From an uncultured Ruminococcus sp. (lineage in GTDB: Bacteria > Bacillota > Clostridia > Oscillospirales > Ruminococcaceae), in the NCBI GenBank assembly GCA_947176565.1, contig CAMWRC010000067.1:1-6539 (forward strand): 6,539 nucleotides of DNA. Reading direction: 5' to 3'. Under the pieces are notes generated by a model. It was not told the origin of the DNA and ran no database searches. It saw only the letters and a list, made by a program, of their open reading frames with translations. Position 1 is the first letter of the stretch. The number at the start of each line of letters is the position of its first letter. Shown here piece by piece: positions 1 to 6,334 of the stretch. Both the position numbers and the translations under genes were made by a program.

Positions 1-16
1 AATCGTTATATTGTGA

Positions 17-45
17 TTGACAAATTTATTTTTATGTGTTAAAAT
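17..45 (+). promoter_or_regulatory. SigA-type promoter of the GH10 xylanase gene
   Basis: A perfect -35 TTGACA (17-22) and a -10 TAAAAT (40-45) are separated by exactly 17 bp, with an extended -10 TGT at 37-39. Transcription should start near 51-53, giving a leader of about 50 nt. This is a strong housekeeping promoter by sequence, so regulation would more likely act by repression or at the leader than by an essential activator. Confidence 0.8.
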
Positions 46-51
46 AAAATT

Positions 52-64
52 GGTATGTTATACC
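52..64. repeat. Palindrome at the xylanase transcription start
   Basis: GGTAT-GTT-ATACC is a perfect 5-bp dyad with a 3-nt centre lying on the predicted start site. In RNA two outer U-G pairs (50-66 and 51-65) could lengthen the stem. It could be a repressor operator or a 5'-terminal mRNA-stabilising hairpin. The dyad itself is seen; the role is inferred. Confidence 0.45.
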
Positions 65-100
65 GGAGATGAACTATATTCTAAGAGGGAATGATTAATC

Positions 101-2041
101 ATGAAAAACAAAAATCTAGCACGCTTTGCCGCCTGCGTTCTGGCGATGGCGATGTCTGCAACTTCTGCACCGTTTGACTGCTCCGCCGAGGGTGAAACTT
201 CCGCAGCTGCCGGAAAAATCGTCTACAGCTTCGATTTCGAAGACGGCGATGTTTCAGCATTCACCAACCGCGGCGACAACGACACCACGGAACTTTCCGC
301 ATCTGATGAAATGTCTGTAAGCGGTTCAAAATCCATGCTTGCAAGCGGACGCTCAAAGGAATGGAACGGACCTGCTTTCCGTCTCGATGACAAGCTTGAA
401 CCAGATACTGAATACTATATCAGTGCAAAAGTCAAAGGCAGATACTATACAAATGCTACTTTAAGCTTCCAGTATACTATTGACGGCGAGACAAAATATA
501 ATAATCTCGTACAGAATCTCAACGGCAGCGACTGGCAGACTGTCGAAAATGTCAAGGTAAGCTTTTCCGGAGAAATGGAGGGCGTTTACGTCTACTTCGA
601 GGGCGGAATGGACGATATTTTTATTGATGATTTCGTTGTTACGGAAGTTCCGGGCGTAGAAATCGAACAGGATATTCCTGCTCTCAGTCAGATTTTCGGA
701 AACGATTTCAAAATCGGCACTGCTATTACTCCGAATGATATAAGCTCAAAGCCTACAATGGCACTCGTTGACAAGCATTTCGGTCAGAGTATTACAGTAG
801 GAAATGAAATGAAACCCGATTCCGTTCTCAATAAAACAGCCTGTCAGGAATACTTCGCAGAAACCGGCGACGATACCATACCGCAGATTTCTTTCTCTGC
901 CGCAAAACCAGTTCTTAATTACTGCCGTGATAATAAAATCCCTGTAAGAATCCATACTCTTGTATGGCACAGTCAGACACCGGACTGGTTCTTCAAAGAG
1001 GGCTATGACGACAACGGCGATTTTGTTTCACCTGAAAAAATGCTCGTCCGTATGGAGAACTATATAAAGATATATTTTGAAACGCTTACTGAACTCTATC
1101 CCGATATTGATTTCTATGCCTGCGACGTTGTAAATGAGGCATGGATGGAAGACGGAAATCCGCGTCAGCCGGGCGAACAGGGAAGCAATGGTTCTTCAAA
1201 ATCTGCATGGGTACAGGTTTTCGGCGATAATTCATTTATCGAACCGGCTTTTGAGTTTGCAAGAAAATATGCTCCGGAGGGCTGTAAACTCTATTACAAT
1301 GACTACAACGAATATATGGACGGCAAACTGAACGCAATTGTTAAAATGGCTGAAAGCCTCAGGGAAAAGGGTATTATTGACGGAATCGGTATGCAGTCTC
1401 ATCTTGATGCGCGTCAGAGTCTTGATGCCGCTTTCCCGTCCGTGAACGCCTATAATAAGTCTCTTGATAAATACAGCGCACTCGGACTTGATATTCAGGT
1501 AACCGAACTTGATGCAACAACTCCGGAAAATCCTACAGAATCAGATTTCAAGGTTCAGGCTGATTATTACAAGGGCATATGGGATTCTATCTACGCCCAC
1601 AAGGATAATATATCGGCTGTTATCATCTGGGGAATTACTGATGACGCAAGCTGGAGAGCAAATAAATATCCTCTGCTTTTTGATGCTGAATACAAGGCTA
1701 AACCGGCGTTCTACTCAATCATTGAGGGATATGACATTCCTGATATTCCTGAAATTCCGCCTACAACTACAGAAAAACCGGAAATCCCGCCGACAACATC
1801 ATCCGACGATGAACCGGCAGGAGAAGTCTCAATGTACGGCGATGTAAACTGCGACGGGGAAATATCTGTTGCAGATTCAACGCTTCTTCTCCAGTATCTC
1901 GGAAATAAGGACAAATATCCGCTGACTCCGCAGGCAAAGGCAAACGCAGATGTTCACGATACCGGCGATGGTCTTTCAGCAACGGATTCACTTGCTATAC
2001 TTAAATACGAGGCAGGAGTAATTGACAAACTGCCGGAATAA
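101..2041 (+). CDS. Secreted CBM22-GH10 endo-beta-1,4-xylanase with C-terminal dockerin
   Basis: Predicted extracellular endoxylanase (retaining GH10) that cuts the xylan backbone and docks to a cellulosome scaffold. The 646 residues hold a signal peptide (about 1-29; possible cuts after TSA23 or CSA29) and a CBM22-like module (about 40-183, with SGRSKEWNGP at 82-91 and the closing IDDFVV). The GH10 domain spans about 195-542: HTLVWHSQTPDW at 285-296, acid/base E346 in DVVNEAW, nucleophile E469 in QVTELDA. An EIPPTT-repeat linker (about 545-572) leads to a type I dockerin (579-645). Dockerin calcium loop 1 is canonical (D581, N583, D585, S589, D592), whereas loop 2 (617-629) is one residue longer than usual. 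The start is supported by AAGAGGGA (83-90), 10 nt upstream; the ATG at 91 is out of frame. All catalytic residues are present, so the enzyme should be active. It is monocistronic, with its own promoter and terminator. Confidence 0.95.
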   Translation: MKNKNLARFAACVLAMAMSATSAPFDCSAEGETSAAAGKIVYSFDFEDGDVSAFTNRGDNDTTELSASDEMSVSGSKSMLASGRSKEWNGPAFRLDDKLEPDTEYYISAKVKGRYYTNATLSFQYTIDGETKYNNLVQNLNGSDWQTVENVKVSFSGEMEGVYVYFEGGMDDIFIDDFVVTEVPGVEIEQDIPALSQIFGNDFKIGTAITPNDISSKPTMALVDKHFGQSITVGNEMKPDSVLNKTACQEYFAETGDDTIPQISFSAAKPVLNYCRDNKIPVRIHTLVWHSQTPDWFFKEGYDDNGDFVSPEKMLVRMENYIKIYFETLTELYPDIDFYACDVVNEAWMEDGNPRQPGEQGSNGSSKSAWVQVFGDNSFIEPAFEFARKYAPEGCKLYYNDYNEYMDGKLNAIVKMAESLREKGIIDGIGMQSHLDARQSLDAAFPSVNAYNKSLDKYSALGLDIQVTELDATTPENPTESDFKVQADYYKGIWDSIYAHKDNISAVIIWGITDDASWRANKYPLLFDAEYKAKPAFYSIIEGYDIPDIPEIPPTTTEKPEIPPTTSSDDEPAGEVSMYGDVNCDGEISVADSTLLLQYLGNKDKYPLTPQAKANADVHDTGDGLSATDSLAILKYEAGVIDKLPE

Positions 2042-2054
2042 TAGGCATATAAAC

Positions 2055-2088
2055 AAAACCTCTGGAATTTCGATTCCGGAGGTTTTTT
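2055..2088 (+). terminator. Rho-independent terminator with UUCG loop, possibly bidirectional
   Basis: The 5' arm (2055-2068) pairs fully with the 3' arm (2073-2086) around a TTCG tetraloop (2069-2072), and six T residues end the structure (2083-2088). It lies 14 bp after the xylanase stop. One pair is T2063-G2078: a tolerated U-G on the plus transcript but an A-C mismatch on the minus transcript. It should therefore work best for the xylanase, although TTTT on the minus side may also help end the convergent synthetase transcript. Confidence 0.9.
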
Positions 2089-2102
2089 GTATCATCATAT
2101 TT

Positions 2103-2807
2103 TTAGAATTCTATGCTCATCTTGTTTTTGATTTGCTGCATACGCCTGTCAAGGTCTGCGCTTATTTCCGAACACGCCTGAAGCTCCTCAGCAAGAAGTT
2201 CCGCCGCATCTTCGGGAATATCTTTCTTGTAGCGCAGCTTATGCTCCAAACTTGCCCAGAAATCCATTGCAATCGTCCTGAACTGCACTTCTGCTTTCAT
2301 GAATCTTGTTTCATCTTTCAGAAATATCGGCACTTCGACAATCAGATGCAGACTTCTGTAACCGTTAGGCTTCGGATTCCGGATATAGTCTTTCCGGCGG
2401 ATAAGCTTGATGTCGTCCTGCCGCAAAAAACTGTCGGCGAGACGGTAAATATCTTCCTGAAAAGAGCATATGACACGCACTCCGGCAATATCATGGATAT
2501 TTGATTCAAGTGAACTGAGCGTCAGCGGAAGATTCTTGTCACGCATTTTCTTGATAACGCTGTCCCATGATTTAAGCCGTGTTTTTATATTCTCAATGGG
2601 ATTACGTTCATCTAAAAGCGAAAGCTGTTCATTAAGCACACGGAACTTTGTTTCAATCTCCATAATAGCACAACGGTAGTACATCATGAGATTTTCAATA
2701 GGCAGCTTTTTTTCATTTTCAAGACAATTGGCATCATCAGCAAGAAGCCGGTTTTTGATATGTTCACGCTGCAAGGCGTTAAGCTGGTAAATCGAATTAA
2801 ACGGCAA
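2103..2807 (-). CDS. Small alarmone synthetase, RelP/YwaC-like, (p)ppGpp synthetase
   Basis: Cytoplasmic enzyme that transfers pyrophosphate from ATP to GDP or GTP to make (p)ppGpp. Its 234 residues comprise a single RelA/SpoT synthetase domain with no HD hydrolase, TGS or ACT domain. Visible motifs are HDIAGVR (105-111), KDYIRNPKPNGYRSLH (139-154, with the G-loop Tyr150), the catalytic Glu173 in EVQFRT, and FWASLEHKLRYK (183-194). The NPIE-N-IKTRLKSW segment (69-81) and the ~50-residue N-terminal lead resemble B. subtilis YwaC (RelP) more than YjbM (RelQ), judged from memory. The start chosen is TTG 2807-2805, with AAGGAG (2822-2817) nine bases upstream. An in-frame TTG at 2852 lies inside the promoter spacer and cannot be in the mRNA. 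The gene is convergent with the xylanase and separately transcribed from the cellulase. Such synthetases are often controlled at transcription, but no operator is visible here. Confidence 0.93.
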   Translation of the reverse strand: MPFNSIYQLNALQREHIKNRLLADDANCLENEKKLPIENLMMYYRCAIMEIETKFRVLNEQLSLLDERNPIENIKTRLKSWDSVIKKMRDKNLPLTLSSLESNIHDIAGVRVICSFQEDIYRLADSFLRQDDIKLIRRKDYIRNPKPNGYRSLHLIVEVPIFLKDETRFMKAEVQFRTIAMDFWASLEHKLRYKKDIPEDAAELLAEELQACSEISADLDRRMQQIKNKMSIEF

Positions 2808-2841
2808 AATTTTCAACTCCTTTTTTAAATTTTCCCTATTA

Positions 2842-2870
2842 ATTATACACAATCAGATTCATTTTGTCAA
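2842..2870 (-). promoter_or_regulatory. Perfect consensus SigA promoter of the alarmone synthetase gene
   Basis: Read on the minus strand, TTGACA (2870-2865), a 17-bp spacer and TATAAT (2847-2842) match the SigA consensus at every position. The start site should be near 2835, giving a leader of about 28 nt that contains the AAGGAG ribosome site. The -35 box lies 2 bp from the T-tract of the upstream cellulase terminator, so the two units are tightly packed but insulated. Confidence 0.88.
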
Positions 2871-2872
2871 GC

Positions 2873-2912
2873 AAAAAATCTCCGTATACCGTTTATATAC
2901 AGCATACGGAGA
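2873..2912 (-). terminator. Rho-independent terminator of the GH9 cellulase gene
   Basis: On the minus strand a 9-bp stem (2912-2904 pairing with 2887-2879, core CTCCGTAT/ATACGGAG) encloses a 16-nt loop and is followed directly by six T residues (2878-2873). It begins 15 bp after the cellulase stop codon and should prevent read-through into the alarmone synthetase gene. Confidence 0.88.
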
Positions 2913-2926
2913 CCGATTATTTTAAA

Positions 2927-5521
2927 TTATTTCAACGGAAGCTGATTCTGTCTGTAAATACCTGCATCTAACTGCTGGATTACAAGAGCATCAACTGCTG
3001 AAAGACCTGCTGTTCCGTCAACATCGGCATTTGCCTGACCTTTTTCAGAAATTGTATATCTGTCTCTGTTTCCGAGATACTGGAGAAGCAGTGTAGCATC
3101 AGCAACAGTAACTTCACCGTCGCAGTTGGTATCTCCGTACAGAGTTGCGCCTGTATTTCCGCTCTGTGCCGGTGTAGTTGCCGGAGGATTCGTTACAACA
3201 GGTGTACTTGAACCTTCCATATGGAGAACTACTTTCTCAATAGTTACAGCATTGCCGTGAGGCCAGAAAACCATTGCCTTTACAGTTGCGCCTACATTTG
3301 ACGGAATAGTATAATCAACTGCAACTATCTTATCAGACGGAACAGAAATATTTTCAAAATCTGTCTGTTCCCATTTACCTGTCCATGTACCGAATGCACC
3401 TGATGTATTATTGTCGGTTGAATTAACCTTGTAATAGAGTGTAGCAGACTTTGCGCCCTGCGGGCTAAATTCAGCGTAATTATTCATTTCGCCGTCATCG
3501 CCCTTTTCAGTGCCTACTGTCATATCTGAGGGAGTAAGAACAACATCATTTCCTGTTGAAGGATTCTGTGAAGGTGTTGTAGACGGAGGATTAGTTACAG
3601 GCGGATTTGTTGCCGGAGGATTTGTAACAGGGGGATTTGTAACAGGAGGCGTTACCGGTGCAGATGATGCAGCATCTGTGATTACTTCGATAGAATCAAT
3701 TGTAAATTCTCCGCAGTCAATCCACCATACGCCGAATTTAAGTTCGCCGTCAAGAGTCTTGAGTGTGCTTGCAGATGAGGACGGAACTTCCCATGTAATG
3801 GAAGCACTGTTTCCGCTGAATGTCTGTTCCATTTCGGCGGACTGTATCCAGTAATCAGGCGAAACGGAAGTTGTTGAACCGAAAGCACCCTGCCATTTAC
3901 CGATGTTTCCGTTTGCAGAAATATTTACGATAACCTTTTCAACTTTCTCATTGAAGCTGACATTGAAATCGCTCCAGTCGAATGCAATCATCTTGTCATC
4001 TGCGGGAAGCTGACTGTAAACAATCTTCTTTTTATAGTCAACCTTATATTTGCCGTTTGAAGACGGCTGACTCGGAGTTGTCACGGGAGGAGTTGTTACA
4101 GTAGGATTTCCTGAAACTGTGCCGTTGTAAATCTTGCTGACGCCTTCAATGCTTGATACTGTAGAACCGGAATTTGTGAACTCATAAAGACCGGCTGCTG
4201 CACCTGTGAAACCTGCATTGTAGTCAATAGCAACCTCATTGCATACGTAGTCGTTCATATCATCAACGTAAGAACCGTTTGAATCAGTCGGACCTCCTAC
4301 AAGCGCACCGATAAGGCTGTGACCATTAGGGCTGATAGACTGCGGGTGTGCTTCGCCGTTAAATTCATCATATGACTTGTATCCGGAAGCAGCTCTGTGA
4401 TGCGGATTCTTTGCGGAATTGTCTGCAAATCCTACGATAAAGCAGGTATTTGTGGGATTATCGCCTGTGAGATATGACATCTGCCGCTTAGTCCAGTCAA
4501 GGAAGTCAGCGTTGGAATTTTTTGTTGCAACGAGAGCAGTAAACTGCATAGAACCATTAATTCTTGCACTGCCCCACTTGTCAAGGAAGAAATAACCGTT
4601 CTGTGTATTTGCCGATGTAGATTCCTGAATATACTGGTTTACCTTGTTCCAGTTACCGGTTATATGAGCATATACGCAGGCAGCACCAAGACCTCTGTTT
4701 TCCCAGCCGTCAACCCAGCCGAGATACTGTGTCTGTTTGCTTGCGCAGTCATTTTTATATGATTCGTTGCCTGTTGCGATATAGAGCCAGCCGGCAGCGT
4801 TAGCCTGTTCGTCAACACAGCTTGATGAAGTATAGAAGCCCATAGGTCCGTCAGTAGCAACCTGATTGTACTGTGTGGAAAACTTATAAAGTGCCTCAGC
4901 GTATTTCAAATCCTCAGCATTGCCGAAGTTTATGTAGTTAAGAGCAAGAGCTGCTGCATAGTCCGCGGCAATATCGCTTGCGCCATTTGAAGTCCAGTAC
5001 ATTTTTCTTGAACCGTTCTGATTCTCCGGAGGACCCCAGTAGGAGTGGTCAGTGTCTCCGTTTTCTTTCTGGTAGAGGAAATTTGAAACAGTATCGCCGT
5101 TAAGTTTTGTGGATTTCTTAAAGAAATCGCAGAAATAATCTGTAATGACTTTGAGGTGTTCCGCCTGACCGGTTGCGTTGTAAGCGTCTTTAAATTCATA
5201 ATAGCCCCAGCCAAGTGTAGAAGCAGCATATCCCTGCGGAAGTCCGAACATTGCATGGTCGCCGGCATCATGGAAACCGCCTGTAATTTCATCGGAGGTG
5301 TGGCAGTCGCCGCGCCATGTAAGAGCAGATGTAGAACCTACCTTATCGCCGCACATATTTGCGTCGTAGAAATAGAGGGAATACTGGAGAAGTTTTGCAT
5401 AGTTATCCGAACCAGCTGCCACTGAATTGAGAGAGGGAGCAACAGCCGAAAATGAGCCGGCAACAGAAGCTGCTGCAAGCATACCGCTGAGGACAACGGA
5501 TTTAATTTTTTTAAATTTCAT
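2927..5521 (-). CDS. Secreted GH9 cellulase with two CBM-like modules and dockerin
   Basis: Predicted extracellular inverting beta-1,4-glucanase (cellulase) of the cellulosome, 864 residues. A signal peptide (about 1-36; likely cut after AVA28 or VAA36) precedes the GH9 domain (about 38-450). That domain shows the DAGD motif (D85, D88; GGFHDAGDHAMFGLP), NPHHR (372-376), and a full match to the GH9 signature ending Y418-D420-Y425-E429-A431-N435-A436, with E429 the catalytic acid. A Thr/Pro linker leads to a beta-rich module (about 490-615), a PPVTN-repeat linker (about 621-650), a second related module (about 658-768), a third linker and a type I dockerin (795-864; calcium loops D797-D808 and D833-D844). 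The paired modules recall the CBM79-type pair on an R. flavefaciens GH9 enzyme; this assignment is from memory and tentative. ATG follows AAAGAAG (5537-5531) by 9 nt. It has its own terminator. Confidence 0.95.
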   Translation of the reverse strand: MKFKKIKSVVLSGMLAAASVAGSFSAVAPSLNSVAAGSDNYAKLLQYSLYFYDANMCGDKVGSTSALTWRGDCHTSDEITGGFHDAGDHAMFGLPQGYAASTLGWGYYEFKDAYNATGQAEHLKVITDYFCDFFKKSTKLNGDTVSNFLYQKENGDTDHSYWGPPENQNGSRKMYWTSNGASDIAADYAAALALNYINFGNAEDLKYAEALYKFSTQYNQVATDGPMGFYTSSSCVDEQANAAGWLYIATGNESYKNDCASKQTQYLGWVDGWENRGLGAACVYAHITGNWNKVNQYIQESTSANTQNGYFFLDKWGSARINGSMQFTALVATKNSNADFLDWTKRQMSYLTGDNPTNTCFIVGFADNSAKNPHHRAASGYKSYDEFNGEAHPQSISPNGHSLIGALVGGPTDSNGSYVDDMNDYVCNEVAIDYNAGFTGAAAGLYEFTNSGSTVSSIEGVSKIYNGTVSGNPTVTTPPVTTPSQPSSNGKYKVDYKKKIVYSQLPADDKMIAFDWSDFNVSFNEKVEKVIVNISANGNIGKWQGAFGSTTSVSPDYWIQSAEMEQTFSGNSASITWEVPSSSASTLKTLDGELKFGVWWIDCGEFTIDSIEVITDAASSAPVTPPVTNPPVTNPPATNPPVTNPPSTTPSQNPSTGNDVVLTPSDMTVGTEKGDDGEMNNYAEFSPQGAKSATLYYKVNSTDNNTSGAFGTWTGKWEQTDFENISVPSDKIVAVDYTIPSNVGATVKAMVFWPHGNAVTIEKVVLHMEGSSTPVVTNPPATTPAQSGNTGATLYGDTNCDGEVTVADATLLLQYLGNRDRYTISEKGQANADVDGTAGLSAVDALVIQQLDAGIYRQNQLPLK
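3588..3647 (-). repeat. 15-bp tandem repeat encoding the PPVTN linker
   Basis: Four consecutive 15-bp units on the plus strand (GGATTWGTTACAGGC, GGATTTGTTGCCGGA, GGATTTGTAACAGGG, GGATTTGTAACAGGA) encode PPVTN/PPATN repeats in the linker between the two C-terminal modules of the cellulase. A fifth, degraded copy follows at about 3648. The units stay in frame, so gain or loss of one would lengthen or shorten the linker by five residues without breaking the gene. Such Thr/Pro linkers are often O-glycosylated. Confidence 0.85.
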
Positions 5522-5560
5522 TTTATCACACTTCTTTCAAATAAGTAAGCCTATAATACG

Positions 5561-5581
5561 TTGTACATATATTATACACAA
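5561..5581 (-). promoter_or_regulatory. Probable -10 region of the GH9 cellulase promoter
   Basis: On the minus strand TGTG-TATAAT places a perfect -10 at 5576-5571, predicting a start near 5564 and a leader of about 43 nt. At 17-18 bp spacing the -35 position reads ACCCAA or AACCCA, far from TTGACA, so activator help is likely. The -10 sits in an imperfect palindrome beginning TTGTACATA and ending TACACAA (5561-5581). A weaker alternative -10, TATTAT, lies at 5558-5553. Confidence 0.5.
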
Positions 5582-5597
5582 TTTCTTAATATTTTGG

Positions 5598-5630
5598 GTT
5601 ACAATTCAGTTACACAGCAATTACAATTTA
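5598..5630. promoter_or_regulatory. Three tandem 11-bp repeats upstream of the cellulase promoter
   Basis: GTTACAATTCA (5598-5608), GTTACACAGCA (5609-5619) and ATTACAATTTA (5620-5630) are abutting 11-mers sharing RTTACAnnnnA. They fall at roughly -34 to -66 from the predicted cellulase start, replacing the missing -35. Contiguous 11-bp direct repeats are the pattern expected for OmpR/PhoB-type response regulators, but the cognate regulator is unknown. The remaining sequence to 5705 is AT-rich with no gene. Confidence 0.5.
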
Positions 5631-5705
5631 ATTAAAACAGGGTGAAAATCCCATATTCTACCTATTAAACGAAAATATCTGTTACGATTTATGCAGATTA
5701 ACAAG

Positions 5706-5730
5706 AAAAAATCAGATTTCGGAAATCTAA
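5706..5730 (-). terminator. AT-rich terminator of the Rrf2 regulator gene
   Basis: On the minus strand TTAGATTT (5730-5723) pairs with AAATCTGA (5719-5712), including one U-G pair, around a 3-nt loop and is followed by six T residues (5711-5706). It lies about 35 bp after the regulator stop. The stem is A/T-rich and not strong, so some read-through toward the cellulase promoter region is possible. Confidence 0.6.
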
Positions 5731-5764
5731 TTTTAAATTTATATTAATACATTAATATATAATA

Positions 5765-6187
5765 CTATATTTGTTCTTTGGTTTCTTTAACTAACTGATT
5801 TAAAGTGATTTTATCCATTTCATTTTCCATTGCAGATTGTATATTATCAAGTTTATTGTCCATAACACTATGAACAGTTCTTCCGACAGGACACTGCCGA
5901 TTAGGATTTTCATGAAAATGAAAAAGTGATTCTTCTTTCTCAACCGCTTTAAAAATATCCAGTAAAGTTATTTCATCCGGCGATTTTGCCAAAGAAGCAC
6001 CGCCTATTCCGGCTTTTATTTTAACAATTCCCGCAGATGATAACAATCCTAATATATTTCTGATAATGACAGGATTTGTATTTATGCTTCCTGCAAGGAA
6101 ATTTGATGTGACCTTATAATCGTCTTTAAAAGTTTCGATACACAATAAAATATGCGTCGCAATTGTTAATCTTGATGAAAACTGCAT
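5765..6187 (-). CDS. Rrf2-family transcriptional regulator (YwnA-like)
   Basis: Cytoplasmic winged-helix DNA-binding regulator of 140 residues, normal for Rrf2 proteins. The opening SSRLTIATHILLCI and the helix-turn-helix (about 26-55, with TNPVIIRNILGLLSSAG) are typical, followed by a wing (KAGIGGASLAK, 58-68), the ITLLDIFKAVE helix and a HENPNRQCPVG segment (92-102). This order closely matches B. subtilis YwnA, recalled from memory. It lacks the three-cysteine cluster of iron-sulfur Rrf2 members (IscR, NsrR) and has only C16 and C99; C99 sits in the CPVG motif shared with YwnA, so thiol sensing is possible but unproven. ATG at 6187 follows a G-run (6199-6195) by 7 nt. It is transcribed divergently from a cupin gene, and its own promoter carries the same sequence box as the cupin promoter, pointing to autorepression and control of the cupin. 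Confidence 0.92.
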   Translation of the reverse strand: MQFSSRLTIATHILLCIETFKDDYKVTSNFLAGSINTNPVIIRNILGLLSSAGIVKIKAGIGGASLAKSPDEITLLDIFKAVEKEESLFHFHENPNRQCPVGRTVHSVMDNKLDNIQSAMENEMDKITLNQLVKETKEQI

Positions 6188-6216
6188 TTAAAAACCCCCA
6201 TTGTAATTATAATCAC

Positions 6217-6245
6217 ATTGTATCATATTTTAGTTGTAGTGTCAA
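6217..6245 (-). promoter_or_regulatory. Promoter of the Rrf2 regulator gene
   Basis: On the minus strand a perfect TTGACA (6245-6240), a 17-bp spacer and TACAAT (6222-6217) with an extended -10 TGA form a near-consensus SigA promoter. The predicted start is near 6210, about 23 nt before the ATG. The -35 lies inside the box at 6233-6252. Confidence 0.82.
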
Positions 6246-6252
6246 TAGTTAC
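6233..6252 (+). promoter_or_regulatory. Operator-like box 1 (Rrf2 promoter)
   Basis: This 20-bp box fits GTTGTART-N7-GTTAC and covers the -35 of the regulator promoter. It is the reverse complement of the box at 6296-6315 at 19 of 20 positions. Binding by the neighbouring Rrf2 protein is inferred from location. Confidence 0.6.
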
Positions 6253-6295
6253 AATAAAACATCTCCGGAATTGTGCAAATATACAAAATTGAGAT

Positions 6296-6315
6296 GTAAC
6301 TATTGACATTACAAC
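6296..6315 (-). promoter_or_regulatory. Operator-like box 2 (cupin promoter -35)
   Basis: GTAACTATTGACATTACAAC is box 1 in inverted orientation with one mismatch. It contains the complete -35 TTGACA of the cupin promoter, so a bound protein would block RNA polymerase. Its core is a dyad, GTAAC-N7-ATTAC. Confidence 0.62.
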
Positions 6316-6331
6316 AGATGTGTGCTATAAT
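6303..6331 (+). promoter_or_regulatory. Perfect consensus SigA promoter of the cupin gene
   Basis: TTGACA (6303-6308), a 17-bp spacer and TATAAT (6326-6331) match the consensus fully. The start should be near 6338, giving a leader of about 48 nt. The promoter is bracketed by box 2 (over the -35) and box 3 (over the start site), so it is probably strong but tightly repressed. Confidence 0.88.
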
Positions 6332-6334
6332 ATC

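Noticed and set aside
91..100. ATG at 91 as an alternative xylanase start
   Set aside because: It is out of frame with the signal peptide. The ribosome site at 83-90 abuts it but is well spaced for the ATG at 101.
2022..2504. A 160-codon plus-strand open frame overlapping the alarmone synthetase
   Set aside because: It lies antisense to a well-conserved synthetase domain, starts inside the end of the xylanase gene, spans the terminator at 2055-2088 and has no ribosome site or recognisable domain.
2808..2841. Riboswitch or attenuator in the alarmone synthetase leader
   Set aside because: The predicted leader is only about 28 nt, too short for a structured regulatory RNA.
3588..3647. Tandem 15-bp repeats as a CRISPR-like or mobile element
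   Set aside because: The units abut without spacers, are in frame and encode a Thr/Pro linker typical of cellulosomal enzymes.
3510..3854. Glycine-rich plus-strand open frame with GGFVTGG repeats
   Set aside because: It is the antisense shadow of the PPVTN linker repeats of the cellulase and has no independent evidence of coding.
5598..5627. TTACAA words before the cellulase as further Rrf2 boxes
   Set aside because: They share RTTACAA with the boxes at 6233-6354 but lack the GTAAY-N7-RTTAC arrangement and the dyad over the -10. They are direct rather than inverted repeats.
5640..5698. GGG-N7-CCC (5640-5652) and ATCTG-N12-CAGAT (5677-5698) as operators
   Set aside because: The arms are only 3 and 5 bp, expected by chance in AT-rich DNA, and they lie far from the predicted cellulase start.
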